This document shows positions 24,944 through 32,735 of a stretch of 64,000 nt of DNA, piece after piece. The translations under genes were made by a program, and so were the position numbers. The stretch covers positions 38,179 through 102,178 of the forward strand of contig CAYIHX010000008.1 of assembly GCA_964363305.1 (NCBI GenBank), read 5' to 3'. Under the pieces are notes generated by a model. The model had not been told where the DNA came from. It ran no database searches and was given only the letters and a program-made list of their open reading frames with translations. The stretch comes from CAYIHX01 sp964363305. GTDB taxonomy: Bacteria > Bdellovibrionota > UBA1018. Each line of letters opens with the position of its first letter. Position 1 is the first letter of the stretch.

Positions 24944-26317
24944 TTACTGAAGGTCCTTCCACTGCTGAAACTCGCTCGGACGGATTTTGAATCGAGCGAC
25001 ATTCCCATCGTGGAGGTTCAATACTTCTGTTTCAATCAACTTAAATAGCTCAGCGGCATCCGCTTCCGGGAGTTTTTGGTTCTCCAGCAAACTTTGTATT
25101 CTGTGTACCACTTGTGGGCCGGCGACTTTTTCAAGAATCACCGTTCGGATTATGTCCTGCAGGGTGGCTCGATATTTTAATTTCAGCAGATTAGGCTCGC
25201 CCATCGCTTGCTGAATCGCGGAATACCTTTGCGAGGAACGCTTATAGGCCCACATGTACAGGTCCCGCAAAAGACTTACGTCGTTTTTCTCATAGATCCC
25301 CAGGAGGGATTTGGTGTACGCGCCTGAGTCAACATCGGTAAACGAAAGCGGCTTTAGGTTTCTTTTAATCAGTGAAATATTAGCCACGAGACGTGCAGTT
25401 CTTTTGTTCACATCCTCGAAAGCCTGCAGGTAAGACAGGTGGACCAAAGAAAAAAGGGACTGCTCAAATGGATCTTCAATCAAGTTCAGTTTTTCAATGA
25501 AGAGATGAAAACACTCCTTGAGGACATGCGGGTTGTCGAGAGGCATGTAGGTAGAGCCCCCGATGCCAACGGTCATTTCTCTTAACCGGCCCGAGGCGCC
25601 CGGATCGCCTAAAAGATTGTCAGATAGTAACGCGTGAATGCTGCATACCTCGCGTGCAGTGATTTTTTCCTCCGCAGCCGACTCAAGGATGTATTCGATG
25701 GCTCCTTTGTGGTTCAAAATCATCAGGGCTTCAGTCGGATCTTTGTCGACGGCATTTTCTCCCAGCTCGAGGAGGCGCTTTGTCTCCAAGAGAGAATAGG
25801 TATTCCCCTCGAGACGGCTTGAGTTCCAGGATAGATCGAGCAGCAGTCGACTCAAAATATTGCGCGCATAGGTTCCGGCGGGCCGTACTTTGCTTTCCAC
25901 GCGGCCTACATTCAAAAGCTCCGCCCGTTGATGCTTATTCAGATAGTATGTTTGATTCGGCTCATAGGAGCGCAAGAAACCCTGATTGTAACCAACCGGC
26001 GCTCTCGCCTGAAGAGATTGGGAAACGTATTTCAGGAGATCCTTGGATGGCCTCGTATCATCATCGTCGGAATCGTCGGACGGAGGTGCTGCTGCTTCAG
26101 CTGTGCTGACATAGACCCGCGCGCGTGCGGCGCCTTTCGCTTCAAGGAGTCCGCGCTCCACTAGAGAGTTGAGCACTCGGCGGATGGCTTTTCGATCCCC
26201 CTCGTCCGACTTGGATAACCCAGTCTCCTGAGCGATATCGGGGACGCTGATTTCTGCTTGAACTTTGAGCAACTTGAAGACGAGTGCCTCAAGATCGGCT
26301 TTTTTCTTGGAAACCAT
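24944..26317 (-). CDS. Fic-fold protein with N-terminal winged helix and degenerate Fic motif
   Basis: 457 residues from the ATG at 26317, chosen because GGGGGGAT lies at ribosome-site distance and the longer frame would start inside the operators. Residues 1-70 are a winged-helix domain (LVFKLLKVQAEISVPDIAQETGLS, RRVLNSLVERGLLEAKG). Residues 120-400 are a Fic domain, with the inhibitory-helix motif SSRLEGN (166-172). The catalytic motif reads QAFEDVNKRTAR (298-309) where active AMPylators have HPFxxGNxR: the catalytic His is Gln and the Gly is Val. It is probably not an AMP transferase; a regulator or sensor role is inferred. Palindromic operators upstream suggest autoregulation. Confidence 0.8.
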   Translation of the reverse strand: MVSKKKADLEALVFKLLKVQAEISVPDIAQETGLSKSDEGDRKAIRRVLNSLVERGLLEAKGAARARVYVSTAEAAAPPSDDSDDDDTRPSKDLLKYVSQSLQARAPVGYNQGFLRSYEPNQTYYLNKHQRAELLNVGRVESKVRPAGTYARNILSRLLLDLSWNSSRLEGNTYSLLETKRLLELGENAVDKDPTEALMILNHKGAIEYILESAAEEKITAREVCSIHALLSDNLLGDPGASGRLREMTVGIGGSTYMPLDNPHVLKECFHLFIEKLNLIEDPFEQSLFSLVHLSYLQAFEDVNKRTARLVANISLIKRNLKPLSFTDVDSGAYTKSLLGIYEKNDVSLLRDLYMWAYKRSSQRYSAIQQAMGEPNLLKLKYRATLQDIIRTVILEKVAGPQVVHRIQSLLENQKLPEADAAELFKLIETEVLNLHDGNVARFKIRPSEFQQWKDLQ

Positions 26318-26337
26318 CGCTATCCCCCCTTTGAGAG

Positions 26338-26362
26338 TATTGGGACATATTTCGTCCCGATA
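26338..26362. promoter_or_regulatory. Palindromic operator 1 upstream of the Fic-fold gene
   Basis: TATTGGGAC and GTCCCGATA, 8 of 9 pairs, spaced by 7 bp. It lies 21 bp upstream of the start codon (on the minus strand) and uses the same half-site as the two palindromes further upstream, in the opposite orientation. Confidence 0.6.
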
Positions 26363-26390
26363 CTCCATACATGTGAGATTATAGGCTGTA

Positions 26391-26421
26391 TTATGTCCCA
26401 ATTTCAAGTATTGGGACATAA
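26391..26421. promoter_or_regulatory. Palindromic operator 2 upstream of the Fic-fold gene
   Basis: Perfect 11 bp arms TTATGTCCCAA and TTGGGACATAA separated by 9 bp. The GTCCC to GGGAC spacing (18 bp start to start) is the same as in operator 3, pointing to one dimeric binder, most simply the winged helix of the Fic-fold protein. Confidence 0.7.
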
Positions 26422-26444
26422 AATTCTCTGATTTTGATTTTTTT

Positions 26445-26467
26445 GTCCCGATAAAGCGAATCGGGAT
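26445..26467. promoter_or_regulatory. Palindromic operator 3 upstream of the Fic-fold gene
   Basis: GTCCCGAT and ATCGGGAT with the same geometry as operator 2. It lies between the Fic-fold gene and the divergent TIGR02147 regulator, so it could affect either. Confidence 0.55.
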
Positions 26468-26516
26468 TGTGCCCGCTGTTCCTTACCAAACACCACCAAA
26501 CAGTTATGTTTGCTCC

Positions 26517-26544
26517 ACATTGACGCTATGCGTATCGTCAATGT
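26517..26544. promoter_or_regulatory. Inverted repeat just upstream of the TIGR02147 regulator
   Basis: Perfect 9 bp arms ACATTGACG and CGTCAATGT with a 10-base centre (CTATGCGTAT), ending 11 bp before the start codon. It could be an autoregulatory operator or a 5' hairpin that hides the start, since no good ribosome site is visible. Confidence 0.55.
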
Positions 26545-26555
26545 AGTGGGCCTCC

Positions 26556-27407
26556 ATGAAGTCGATCGCCCCCCGTATCCCGGATTACCGCGAGGTCTTG
26601 CAGAATGAGCTGCAAGCCCGCCAGTCGCGCAACTCGAACTACTCGCTCCGGGCCTTTGCGCGCGACTTGCAGATTTCGCCCGCCAGCCTCTCGCTCATCT
26701 TCTCACGTAAACAGGGCCTGACTCGTTCGAAGGCCTGTGCGCTCGCCGCCCGACTTTCGTGGGGCCCGGACCAGCAGCAGTGGCTCGGTGATCTGGTCGA
26801 GGCCGTCCATGCGCGCTCGCCGGGTAAGCGCGAGGCGGCTGCCCGGCGGGTGGCGCAGGCTGAGGGCAAGTACGAGCTGGCGCTCGAGAATTTTCGCGTG
26901 ATCGCCGACCCGGAGCACTTCTGCATTTTGGAGGCCGTGAGCCTGCCGGGCGTGAATGAGTCGGTTGAGGCGATCGCTCAGGCGCTGGGCCTGTCGGTGA
27001 AGCGGGCACGCGAGGCGGTGGAGCGCCTGCTGGATCTCGGACTTTTGCGGCAAGACTTGGAAGGGCGCTTTCAGGCGACGGATCGACGGACGGTCGTGCC
27101 GGGCGGCGCGCTGTCGGTGACGGCGATTCAGAGGTTTCATTCGGGCCTGCTGGAGTTGGCTTTGACAGCGCTGAAAGACCAGTCGGCCGAGAATCGCAAC
27201 TTCACGTCGACGGTGCTGGCGTGCCGGAAGAGCGATTTGCCGAGGGTTCGCGAGCGGGTGCGCGAGTTTGAAAAAGCACTGATCGCGGAGTTCGGCACCG
27301 TCGCCGACAAAGATTCCATTTACAGCTTCGGGACGCAGTTCTTCGAAGTTTCGGTTCCGAGAAAACGAAAGAAGGAGATAAACGGTGAAGTACAAAAATC
27401 GGTTTAG
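26556..27407 (+). CDS. TIGR02147-family regulator-like protein
   Basis: 283 residues. The N-terminus (YREVLQNELQARQSRNSNYSLRAFARDLQISPASLSLIFSRKQGLTRSKACALAARL) carries the helix-turn-helix and the typical order of the TIGR02147 family, known from Fibrobacter and Bdellovibrio. A second winged-helix-like segment follows (NESVEAIAQALGLSVKRAREAVERLLDLGLL). It ends with a basic tail and overlaps the next exported-protein gene by 23 bp, so the two are co-translated. A DNA-binding role is likely; targets are unknown. The divergent Fic-fold gene shares the upstream region. Confidence 0.8.
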   Translation: MKSIAPRIPDYREVLQNELQARQSRNSNYSLRAFARDLQISPASLSLIFSRKQGLTRSKACALAARLSWGPDQQQWLGDLVEAVHARSPGKREAAARRVAQAEGKYELALENFRVIADPEHFCILEAVSLPGVNESVEAIAQALGLSVKRAREAVERLLDLGLLRQDLEGRFQATDRRTVVPGGALSVTAIQRFHSGLLELALTALKDQSAENRNFTSTVLACRKSDLPRVRERVREFEKALIAEFGTVADKDSIYSFGTQFFEVSVPRKRKKEINGEVQKSV

Positions 27408-28461
27408 TTTCGGGCTGGCGGCGGCGTTGGCGCTCTGTTCGGCAGGGGCGTGGGCGGATCAGTCGGATGGGCGCTCGGTCGGGAATGGCGGTGGGGCTTG
27501 GGTGTGTCGCGTATCGGGAACCGTGATTGACCTCACGACCGGTGCCGCCGTCCGGTATAACGACCGTATTTCTTGGATTCAAATGGTCGATCTGTTCGAG
27601 GCGGAGTCGGAGTTCAGGCTGACGCTGGAGCCGTACACCGGATCAGTGGAAGAGATCGTGGATCGCGTGATGGCCAAGTTGTTTCGGGCCGACCGCGCGC
27701 TGTTCGAAGCCATCTCTCCGCGCGTCGAGCGGCTGGGCGCGCTCGAGGATCATCCGCCGCAGGTGGTGCGCACGCGTGATAATCTGACCGCGGTGAACGA
27801 GGGTCCGTATCGGGTGTATCCCGAGAATCGCGGACGATGCCGTCACGGCACGATCGCGCGCGAGCCCGAGCAGGTGGTGAACTACAAGCATGACGGCGGC
27901 GTGCTGGTGCAAGAGCGACTGTTCACGTCTTTGGCCTCGAACGCGGAGCGTGCGGCGATGGTCATCCACGAAGCGGTCTACGCGTATCGCCGGACGGAGT
28001 TTCACGATCGCAATTCTTCAAACGCGCGTCGTGTGACCGGGCTTTTGATGTCGAATCTCTCCATAGAGGAGCTAAGCAGGAGCTTAGCTCAGATCAATCC
28101 GCTGCCGGTGCTTCCTGACGCCCCTGCCGCTCTTTTGTCGTTGCCTACGGGGCATTTTCGCGCCGATCTGCCGGGGCCCTGCGATTTGCAGCTTGCGCGT
28201 TCAGGTCTCGATCTCCGACTGAGGCGTGGGCCGCTGGTCACGGACGGCTCTAACTGCATCTTAGAGCAAGGCTGGCATTCGATTTCTTATTGTGGGGCGA
28301 ATTGGTGCGCGGTGGAAGACTTCTTGAATGGCCCGGGCACAACAACCGAAGAGTACATTCTTACGCCGATCGATACGAATGCATTCTTCTTGCGCCTGCG
28401 TCAGTGGAGTTTGGGTCGCTACGCCGGTGAAGTAACTATGCGGTACTTGCGAGTGAATTGA
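27385..28461 (+). CDS. Exported protein co-expressed with TIGR02147 regulator
   Basis: 358 residues with a signal peptide (FSFGLAAALALCSAGAWA). The mature part begins SVGNGGGAWVC, and ERAAMVIHEAVYAYRR contains a HEAxY helix reminiscent of zinc-peptidase active sites, with His-Glu but no visible third ligand pattern. Four more Cys occur in the C-terminal beta-rich part (GPCDLQL, SNCILEQGWHSISYCGANWCAVED). Similar exported GNGGG/HEAxY proteins are seen in Bdellovibrio. Protease activity is not established. Confidence 0.7.
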   Translation: MKYKNRFSFGLAAALALCSAGAWADQSDGRSVGNGGGAWVCRVSGTVIDLTTGAAVRYNDRISWIQMVDLFEAESEFRLTLEPYTGSVEEIVDRVMAKLFRADRALFEAISPRVERLGALEDHPPQVVRTRDNLTAVNEGPYRVYPENRGRCRHGTIAREPEQVVNYKHDGGVLVQERLFTSLASNAERAAMVIHEAVYAYRRTEFHDRNSSNARRVTGLLMSNLSIEELSRSLAQINPLPVLPDAPAALLSLPTGHFRADLPGPCDLQLARSGLDLRLRRGPLVTDGSNCILEQGWHSISYCGANWCAVEDFLNGPGTTTEEYILTPIDTNAFFLRLRQWSLGRYAGEVTMRYLRVN

Positions 28462-28905
28462 GTCGTAGTTCCGAAAGGTGCCACTCTCGGCTTCCTCGTG
28501 AGGACCCGTTTGTAACCCTAGGCTCTTTTACTCTTGGACCCTGGCATCGGGGTTCTGACCGCCTCGCCCAGCGGATCGCGGACTCCTAGTAAGTGATTCG
28601 AGCTCAACGACAGAGGGGGCCCGGCGCGCGTGAGCCGCCGGGCCCCCCGCTAGCGTTGCTGGCTGGGGAGGTGATTTCGNNNNNNNNNNTTACTTTTTTT
28701 TTTTTTTTCTCCCCACCCCCTGGGGGGGGCGGGGGTGGTGTCGGCGGCGGGGCCCCCTTCTAGCTTTCCTGGCTTGTACGTTCATTCGGGGCAAGGGGAA
28801 ATCACTCTCCTGAAAGCGACGATCACCCAGTCGTCTCGTTATCTCGTCAGATCGAAAAGATTCCAGGGATGTAGGGAAATGCCGGGAAATTTTTCGCGGT
28901 CGGAT
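28462..28905. other. Intergenic region with assembly gap and GC-rich hairpin
   Basis: No gene. It holds a 12 bp perfect GC stem (GGGGGCCCGGCG at 28615-28626 with its complement at 28636-28647) and the N gap at 28680-28689. The bases after the gap (T-run, C/G runs, then a 15-base CTAGC..CTGGCT block at 28760-28774) look like a poor-quality re-reading of 28650-28664. Confidence 0.8.
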
Positions 28906-29508
28906 TCAAGATCTCACGAAATCCAGGAGTGGCCCATAATCGTTCTTGTCCGCCGCCTGGAGCGCGTTGATGTAATCACGACGACGCTCGCTCTCTGCCT
29001 CAAGGGGGGCGCGCACAGTCTTTTCGCCCCAGCTAAACCGCTCATGACCGCGCCATTCGAGCAGAAGGTCCGCTATAAGGCGGGCGTGTCTTCCGTTTCC
29101 GTTCGGGAAGACGTGGATTTTCACAAGGCCATGATGAAAGCGCGCGGCGATCTCATCGACCGGATACGTTTTTTGGTCGATCCAGTATCTCGTGTCCGCA
29201 AGGAGTTGGGCGGTATGAGTGGCGATCTGATGCCAGTCGACGCCAATATTTTTTCCCGATCGTCGGGCGCGGCCAGCCCATTTCCACACCTGGCTAAACA
29301 TCTGCTTATGCAGCTCATAAACAAAGCCCGTGTCGGTTACCTCGAATGCTCGGCGACCGCGAACCCAGAGTACCGCTCTCTGGATATTCTTGTGCTCCAG
29401 TTCATTGAGCTCGCCGCGAGTCGTGAGGTACTTCGGAATCAAATCAGCCATCTCATCGGGGTCCAGCGGTGTTGCACCTAGCGGATAGTGGAGTTCCAAT
29501 TTCGTCAT
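28906..29508 (-). CDS. Mobile mystery protein B (Fic/DOC-type)
   Basis: 200 residues from the ATG at 29508, overlapping the stop of protein A (ATGA). It starts with the family hallmark HYPLGATPLDPDEMADLIP and carries an intact Fic motif HVFPNGNGRHAR (His132 to Arg143). The SxxxE(G/N) inhibitor motif is not evident. TIGR02612/02613 proteins A and B are found together in mobile or accessory regions, and a toxin-antitoxin or AMPylation role is suspected. The catalytic residues look complete, in contrast to the Fic-fold gene 3 kb away. Confidence 0.85.
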   Translation of the reverse strand: MTKLELHYPLGATPLDPDEMADLIPKYLTTRGELNELEHKNIQRAVLWVRGRRAFEVTDTGFVYELHKQMFSQVWKWAGRARRSGKNIGVDWHQIATHTAQLLADTRYWIDQKTYPVDEIAARFHHGLVKIHVFPNGNGRHARLIADLLLEWRGHERFSWGEKTVRAPLEAESERRRDYINALQAADKNDYGPLLDFVRS

Positions 29509-30017
29509 TTGGTTTTCTTTCTGCCTAAGATGGATTGCCGATCCCCCCAAAGGCTCGGGTCTACTTCAGCTTTGAGCTGATCCGCGAGCTCTAGGATCTG
29601 TTCGCTGGAGCCCTCTGGCGAAAGGCTCTGCTGTTCGAGCCTCATTGTGTGATCGACGCGAGAAATCATCGCTCGCGCCGCCTCGGCCGCCTGAGCGTCC
29701 ATGACGGACTCTAGACTTGCGAAGGGCGCCTCCGGTACGACCGCGTAGATGAACTGACAGCGCATTGCGCGTGCCACCTTTTGAAGCGTTTCGAGCGAAA
29801 CTTTACCCTGGGCCTCCCTCCTCTCGAATTGAAGAATGGCTGCGTGCCTGACGCCGAGGCGGGCGGCTAGCTGCCGGGTGTTGATCCCTAGCGCACCGCG
29901 GATCGCTTTAAGCCAGCCAGTAGGAGGAACTCGGTCGCTTCGAAGGCCAAGCCACGGACGAACCTTCTTATCGATCAGTTTACGCTGAATTATGTGGCTT
30001 CTTTTGTTAGTTTTCAT
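29505..30017 (-). CDS. Mobile mystery protein A (HTH)
   Basis: 170 residues with an XRE-type helix-turn-helix at about 48-100 (WLKAIRGALGINTRQLAARLGVRHAAILQFERRE, VSLETLQKVARAMRCQFIYAVVP). This matches the mobile mystery protein A family, the constant partner of protein B. It probably represses the pair and may neutralise the Fic protein. TATCCA/TGGATA palindromes lie directly upstream. Confidence 0.85.
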   Translation of the reverse strand: MKTNKRSHIIQRKLIDKKVRPWLGLRSDRVPPTGWLKAIRGALGINTRQLAARLGVRHAAILQFERREAQGKVSLETLQKVARAMRCQFIYAVVPEAPFASLESVMDAQAAEAARAMISRVDHTMRLEQQSLSPEGSSEQILELADQLKAEVDPSLWGDRQSILGRKKTK

Positions 30018-30038
30018 GATTTTATGGTACCTTAAAGC

Positions 30039-30063
30039 TATCCAAATTCAAAATTTATGGATA
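30039..30063. promoter_or_regulatory. TATCCA/TGGATA operator 1 of mobile mystery A/B
   Basis: TATCCA at 30039-30044 and TGGATA at 30058-30063, with AATT-rich sequence between. It lies 21 bp upstream of protein A. Confidence 0.5.
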
Positions 30064-30089
30064 CTTATAGATTTCCATAATTAAATAGA

Positions 30090-30111
30090 ATGGATACCTA
30101 AAACTATCCAT
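30090..30111. promoter_or_regulatory. TATCCAT/ATGGATA operator 2 of mobile mystery A/B
   Basis: Perfect 7 bp arms ATGGATA and TATCCAT spaced by 8 bp, in the opposite arrangement to operator 1. The shared half-site suggests binding by protein A. Confidence 0.55.
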
Positions 30112-30349
30112 AATTGACTCATCAATCCACCCTCAGCATCGGGAAGGTACACCTCGCTCGGTGGTCGATACTGACATCATAGGCAGCGGCCTGATGACGA
30201 CGGCGACTCCTCCCGTTCAATGAAATCGACCGTATCCTCATCAGCACGCCCCGACAAGCTGTCAAGGCGCTCCATCTTTCTGGATTTAATGCACAAAATG
30301 ACATTGCCCCTTGATTTATGGATAGTATTTCAATACACATGAAAACCAA

Positions 30350-30970
30350 ATGGCACCACGAAATAAGCAGCAAGAACTGGCGCTCGGCAAAGACTTCGAG
30401 TCGCGACGCGAGCACGGCGGAGACTTGAACGAGAATCGCCGCAAACTGAAGAGACCTCTTGATCCGCGCCAGTCCCTCCACGTCGTCATGCGCTCGAAGC
30501 GGGCGCGTGGGGAGTGGTCGTTCCTTCATCGTCGCAACCGCGCGGGGGTGGAGAAGATCCTCTACACCCACGCGGTGAGGAATCAGGTGACGATCGAGCG
30601 ACTCGCCAATGTCGGGAATCACCTGCATCTGCTGCTGCGTTTCCGCGCGCGCCAAGACCTTCAGCGCTTTTTCAGGACGGTTGCGGGCCTCATTCCCCGT
30701 GCCATTACAGGCGCGCAGAAGGGCCTCCGAAGAGGCCGTTTTTGGGATGCGCCGGTTTACACTCGCCTGGTGACCTGGGGCCGGGAGCTCAAAGCGGTGT
30801 GCGCCTATCTGGCCAAGAACCGGTTGGAAGCGATCGGCTTTCGGGGCGCGCGTTTGAAATTCTCAGGCCGCGGCTTGGCGGTCGTGGTGGTGGGGCAGCT
30901 CCATCCTTCCGGGCGGGAGCGAGACTGGGAGTTTTTGACGGCGGAGCAGCGACGGCTGGCTTCGGTTTGA
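30350..30970 (+). CDS. REP-associated tyrosine transposase (RAYT, Y1 family)
   Basis: 206 residues. The HUH motif is in NHLHLLLR (His91, His93) and the candidate nucleophile is Tyr153 in VCAYLAKNRLEA. LHVVMRSKRARGEWSFLHRRN, RFFRTVAGLIPRAITG and GRFWDAPVYTRLVTWG match the domestic IS200-like transposases found in Bdellovibrio-type genomes. RAYTs are single-copy enzymes linked with REP hairpins and usually not flanked by IS ends; none are seen here. Candidate hairpin substrates in the window are at 5216, 45230, 36062 and 44493. Confidence 0.85.
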   Translation: MAPRNKQQELALGKDFESRREHGGDLNENRRKLKRPLDPRQSLHVVMRSKRARGEWSFLHRRNRAGVEKILYTHAVRNQVTIERLANVGNHLHLLLRFRARQDLQRFFRTVAGLIPRAITGAQKGLRRGRFWDAPVYTRLVTWGRELKAVCAYLAKNRLEAIGFRGARLKFSGRGLAVVVVGQLHPSGRERDWEFLTAEQRRLASV

Positions 30971-30980
30971 TTCAAGGAGG

Positions 30981-31211
30981 TTGGGTTTTATCAAACCCCT
31001 GGCGAATCGTCTCACTAGCAAAGGACAAACGACCATTCCGTCCGAGGTGAGAAAAGCATTGGAACTGCGCGACGGCGACCTGCTCTTTTACGAGATCGAG
31101 TCGGATCATCTGGTCCGCATCCGAAAGCTTGAAAAAGTGGACATGCAGTGCTCCCGCGCGATCGACTCCACGTTGTCCGAATGGAGAGGGACCGAAGACG
31201 ATGATTTGTGA
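30981..31211 (+). CDS. MazE/PemI-type AbrB antitoxin
   Basis: About 76 residues with a SpoVT/AbrB swapped-hairpin domain (RLTSKGQTTIPSEVRKALELRDGDLLFYEI). A perfect AAGGAGG lies at 30974-30980, but the only in-frame canonical start is the TTG touching it; at the ideal distance stands ATC (30990), possibly a mutated ATG. The partner toxin gene overlaps its 3' end and is broken. It may be left over as a free antitoxin or may be decaying. Confidence 0.75.
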   Translation: MGFIKPLANRLTSKGQTTIPSEVRKALELRDGDLLFYEIESDHLVRIRKLEKVDMQCSRAIDSTLSEWRGTEDDDL

Positions 31212-31360
31212 GCAGTTTGATGTCGCGGTCTCTCGTCTTGCCGAGGATGAAGACATTCACTTTGGACAACGGACTTTTACTGGGACGCGTCGGCCAGCTC
31301 GGTTCGCGAGATTCCTCTCAAGTGCTCGAGGCCTTCAAAAAAACTTTCTCACTCAGCTAG
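31201..31360 (+). pseudogene. PemK/MazF toxin remnant with internal deletion
   Basis: The first ten residues (MICEQFDVAV, from ATG 31201 overlapping the antitoxin stop) are a typical PemK start. In another frame, LPRMKTFTLDNGLLLGRV and GQLGSRDSSQVLEAFKKTF, ending at TAG 31358-31360, are a typical PemK C-terminus. About 60 residues of core, including the catalytic region, are missing and the halves are out of frame. The toxin must be inactive. Confidence 0.75.
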
Positions 31361-32724
31361 AACACCACCGTCGGCCCGAGGCTGACGGTGTAGAGCTGGA
31401 TGCGGTTGGTGGCGCCCTCAATGTCGTCGATTCGCAGCATGGAAGCGTCGGCATTCAAAAGCACCGCGGGCCAGGTCGCGTTCGAGGTGAGTTGCACGAA
31501 GAGGCCGCCTGCGAGTTCGTAGTTCTTGAAGCCCAGCTGGCTCGGCGAGGCGGAGATCGGCGCGAATTTGAAGGAGCCGCCGAGGCGGCGTTTTCCGATT
31601 GCGACGGAGGCCCCGAGGACGGCCTCCGGCCCGGTGAGGTGCTCGATTCCGAACGTGGGGTTCTGCATCAGCATCGTCCAGGCGTACCAGCCGAGGCCGA
31701 TCTTCATGCGGAACGAAGAGCGAAACGGCAGCAGGTAGTCGGCCCGGGCGTTGATGCCGAGAAAACGGACATCGGGGCGCTCTTTCGGGGACTTCGCTAA
31801 ATTGACGATGTTGAAATACGATCCGATGTGGGCTTCGAGCGCGGAGGGAATCAGCTGAAATTGGAGCGCGCCCTCGATGGTGAGCGGGAGCTGCAGAAGG
31901 CGTACGTTGAGCGGTTGCTCGGCGTAGGACATGAAGGTGGAGCGGAGGCCGAGCGAGGCGGAAAAGCGCCGGGGGGTAGTGATCCGCGTGGGCTCGAACA
32001 GCAGCGTGAGCGCCGCTTTTTGGTTGCCGACATCGGCGACTTGGATCGCGCCGACGAGCAGGGATTTCTCCCAGCCGCCGAGGGGCGCGGGCATTCGATA
32101 GCGCTTCCAGCTCTTGCCCTCGGTGATCGCCGGTCCGAGCTCGGTGAACTCGACGCGGGCCCCTCGGGGGAGGTGAACGATCACATCGAGGGAGCGCTCC
32201 GACCCGGTGGCGCACGAGATTCCGACGTAAGGGAGTTTCAACAGCGTGATGTCGTCGTCTCCTTTGGAATCGAGGATGATCCCGCGCTCCGTGCAGGAAG
32301 AGTCCACGAGGATCTGAGGCGTTGTGCCCGCGACCGTGAAGATCATGGAACGTTTTTTTTCCGTTCCATCTTTTGACTCCTCCATGAATTCGAGCGTACC
32401 GTTCTGCTCGCGCGCTTCTACGCGCATGCTGCTCGAGTTCGTGTCGGCGATGCGGGTTTCTCCCTTGCGTGGGAGAGGGGTCGGCCGAGTCGCGGTTTGA
32501 ATCGTAAATTGCGCGGTCGGAAACTGCATGAGCGGTTCGATGGGTATGAAGGGATTCTTGCCTGTCTCTTCGGGCCATTCCGCCCAGACCCATTGCACGG
32601 TCGGAGTCGCCGGGAGATCCGTGATCTTCCCTACGGGGTCAACCTCTCGAAGCGTGACTGTCGGGACAGCCCTCGGGGCGGCGGCCGCATCGCCACACAG
32701 GAGGAGAGCAAGAACTGCAAACAT
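31357..32724 (-). CDS. Exported beta-rich protein, probable outer-membrane barrel
   Basis: 455 residues starting with a short signal peptide (FAVLALLLCGDAAAA). The N-terminal half is soluble and beta-rich with two Cys (SSCTERG, GISCATG). The C-terminal ~200 residues alternate hydrophobic strands (FSASLGLRSTFMSY, LRARADYLLPF-like, GLGWYAWTML, GASVAIGKRRLGGSFKFAP) and end in VSLGPTVVF, the terminal Phe used by BAM-assembled barrels. No family is recognised. It is convergent with the antitoxin locus and follows pckG with an 11 bp gap on the same strand. Confidence 0.7.
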   Translation of the reverse strand: MFAVLALLLCGDAAAAPRAVPTVTLREVDPVGKITDLPATPTVQWVWAEWPEETGKNPFIPIEPLMQFPTAQFTIQTATRPTPLPRKGETRIADTNSSSMRVEAREQNGTLEFMEESKDGTEKKRSMIFTVAGTTPQILVDSSCTERGIILDSKGDDDITLLKLPYVGISCATGSERSLDVIVHLPRGARVEFTELGPAITEGKSWKRYRMPAPLGGWEKSLLVGAIQVADVGNQKAALTLLFEPTRITTPRRFSASLGLRSTFMSYAEQPLNVRLLQLPLTIEGALQFQLIPSALEAHIGSYFNIVNLAKSPKERPDVRFLGINARADYLLPFRSSFRMKIGLGWYAWTMLMQNPTFGIEHLTGPEAVLGASVAIGKRRLGGSFKFAPISASPSQLGFKNYELAGGLFVQLTSNATWPAVLLNADASMLRIDDIEGATNRIQLYTVSLGPTVVF

Positions 32725-32735
32725 GGCGCGGGTCT

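Larger units (their letters stand above)
30018..30349. other. AT-rich intergenic region between mobile mystery A and the RAYT gene
   Basis: No supported gene. It holds the two TATCCA/TGGATA palindromes, a third TATGGATA at 30317-30324, and a weak 60-codon frame on the minus strand (30122-30304) that could be a remnant of a small toxin-like gene. Base composition shifts from AT-rich (30018-30120) to GC-rich after 30130. Confidence 0.5.

Noticed and set aside
28735..29481. 248-codon plus-strand frame
   Set aside because: Antisense to mobile mystery B and starting in the suspect post-gap sequence.
30122..30655. 177-codon minus-strand frame
   Set aside because: Covers the RAYT gene in antisense; only the last ~60 codons lie outside it and they show no clear domain.
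24944..31360. Prophage or integrative element
   Set aside because: No integrase, capsid, terminase, or attachment repeats; only small accessory modules.
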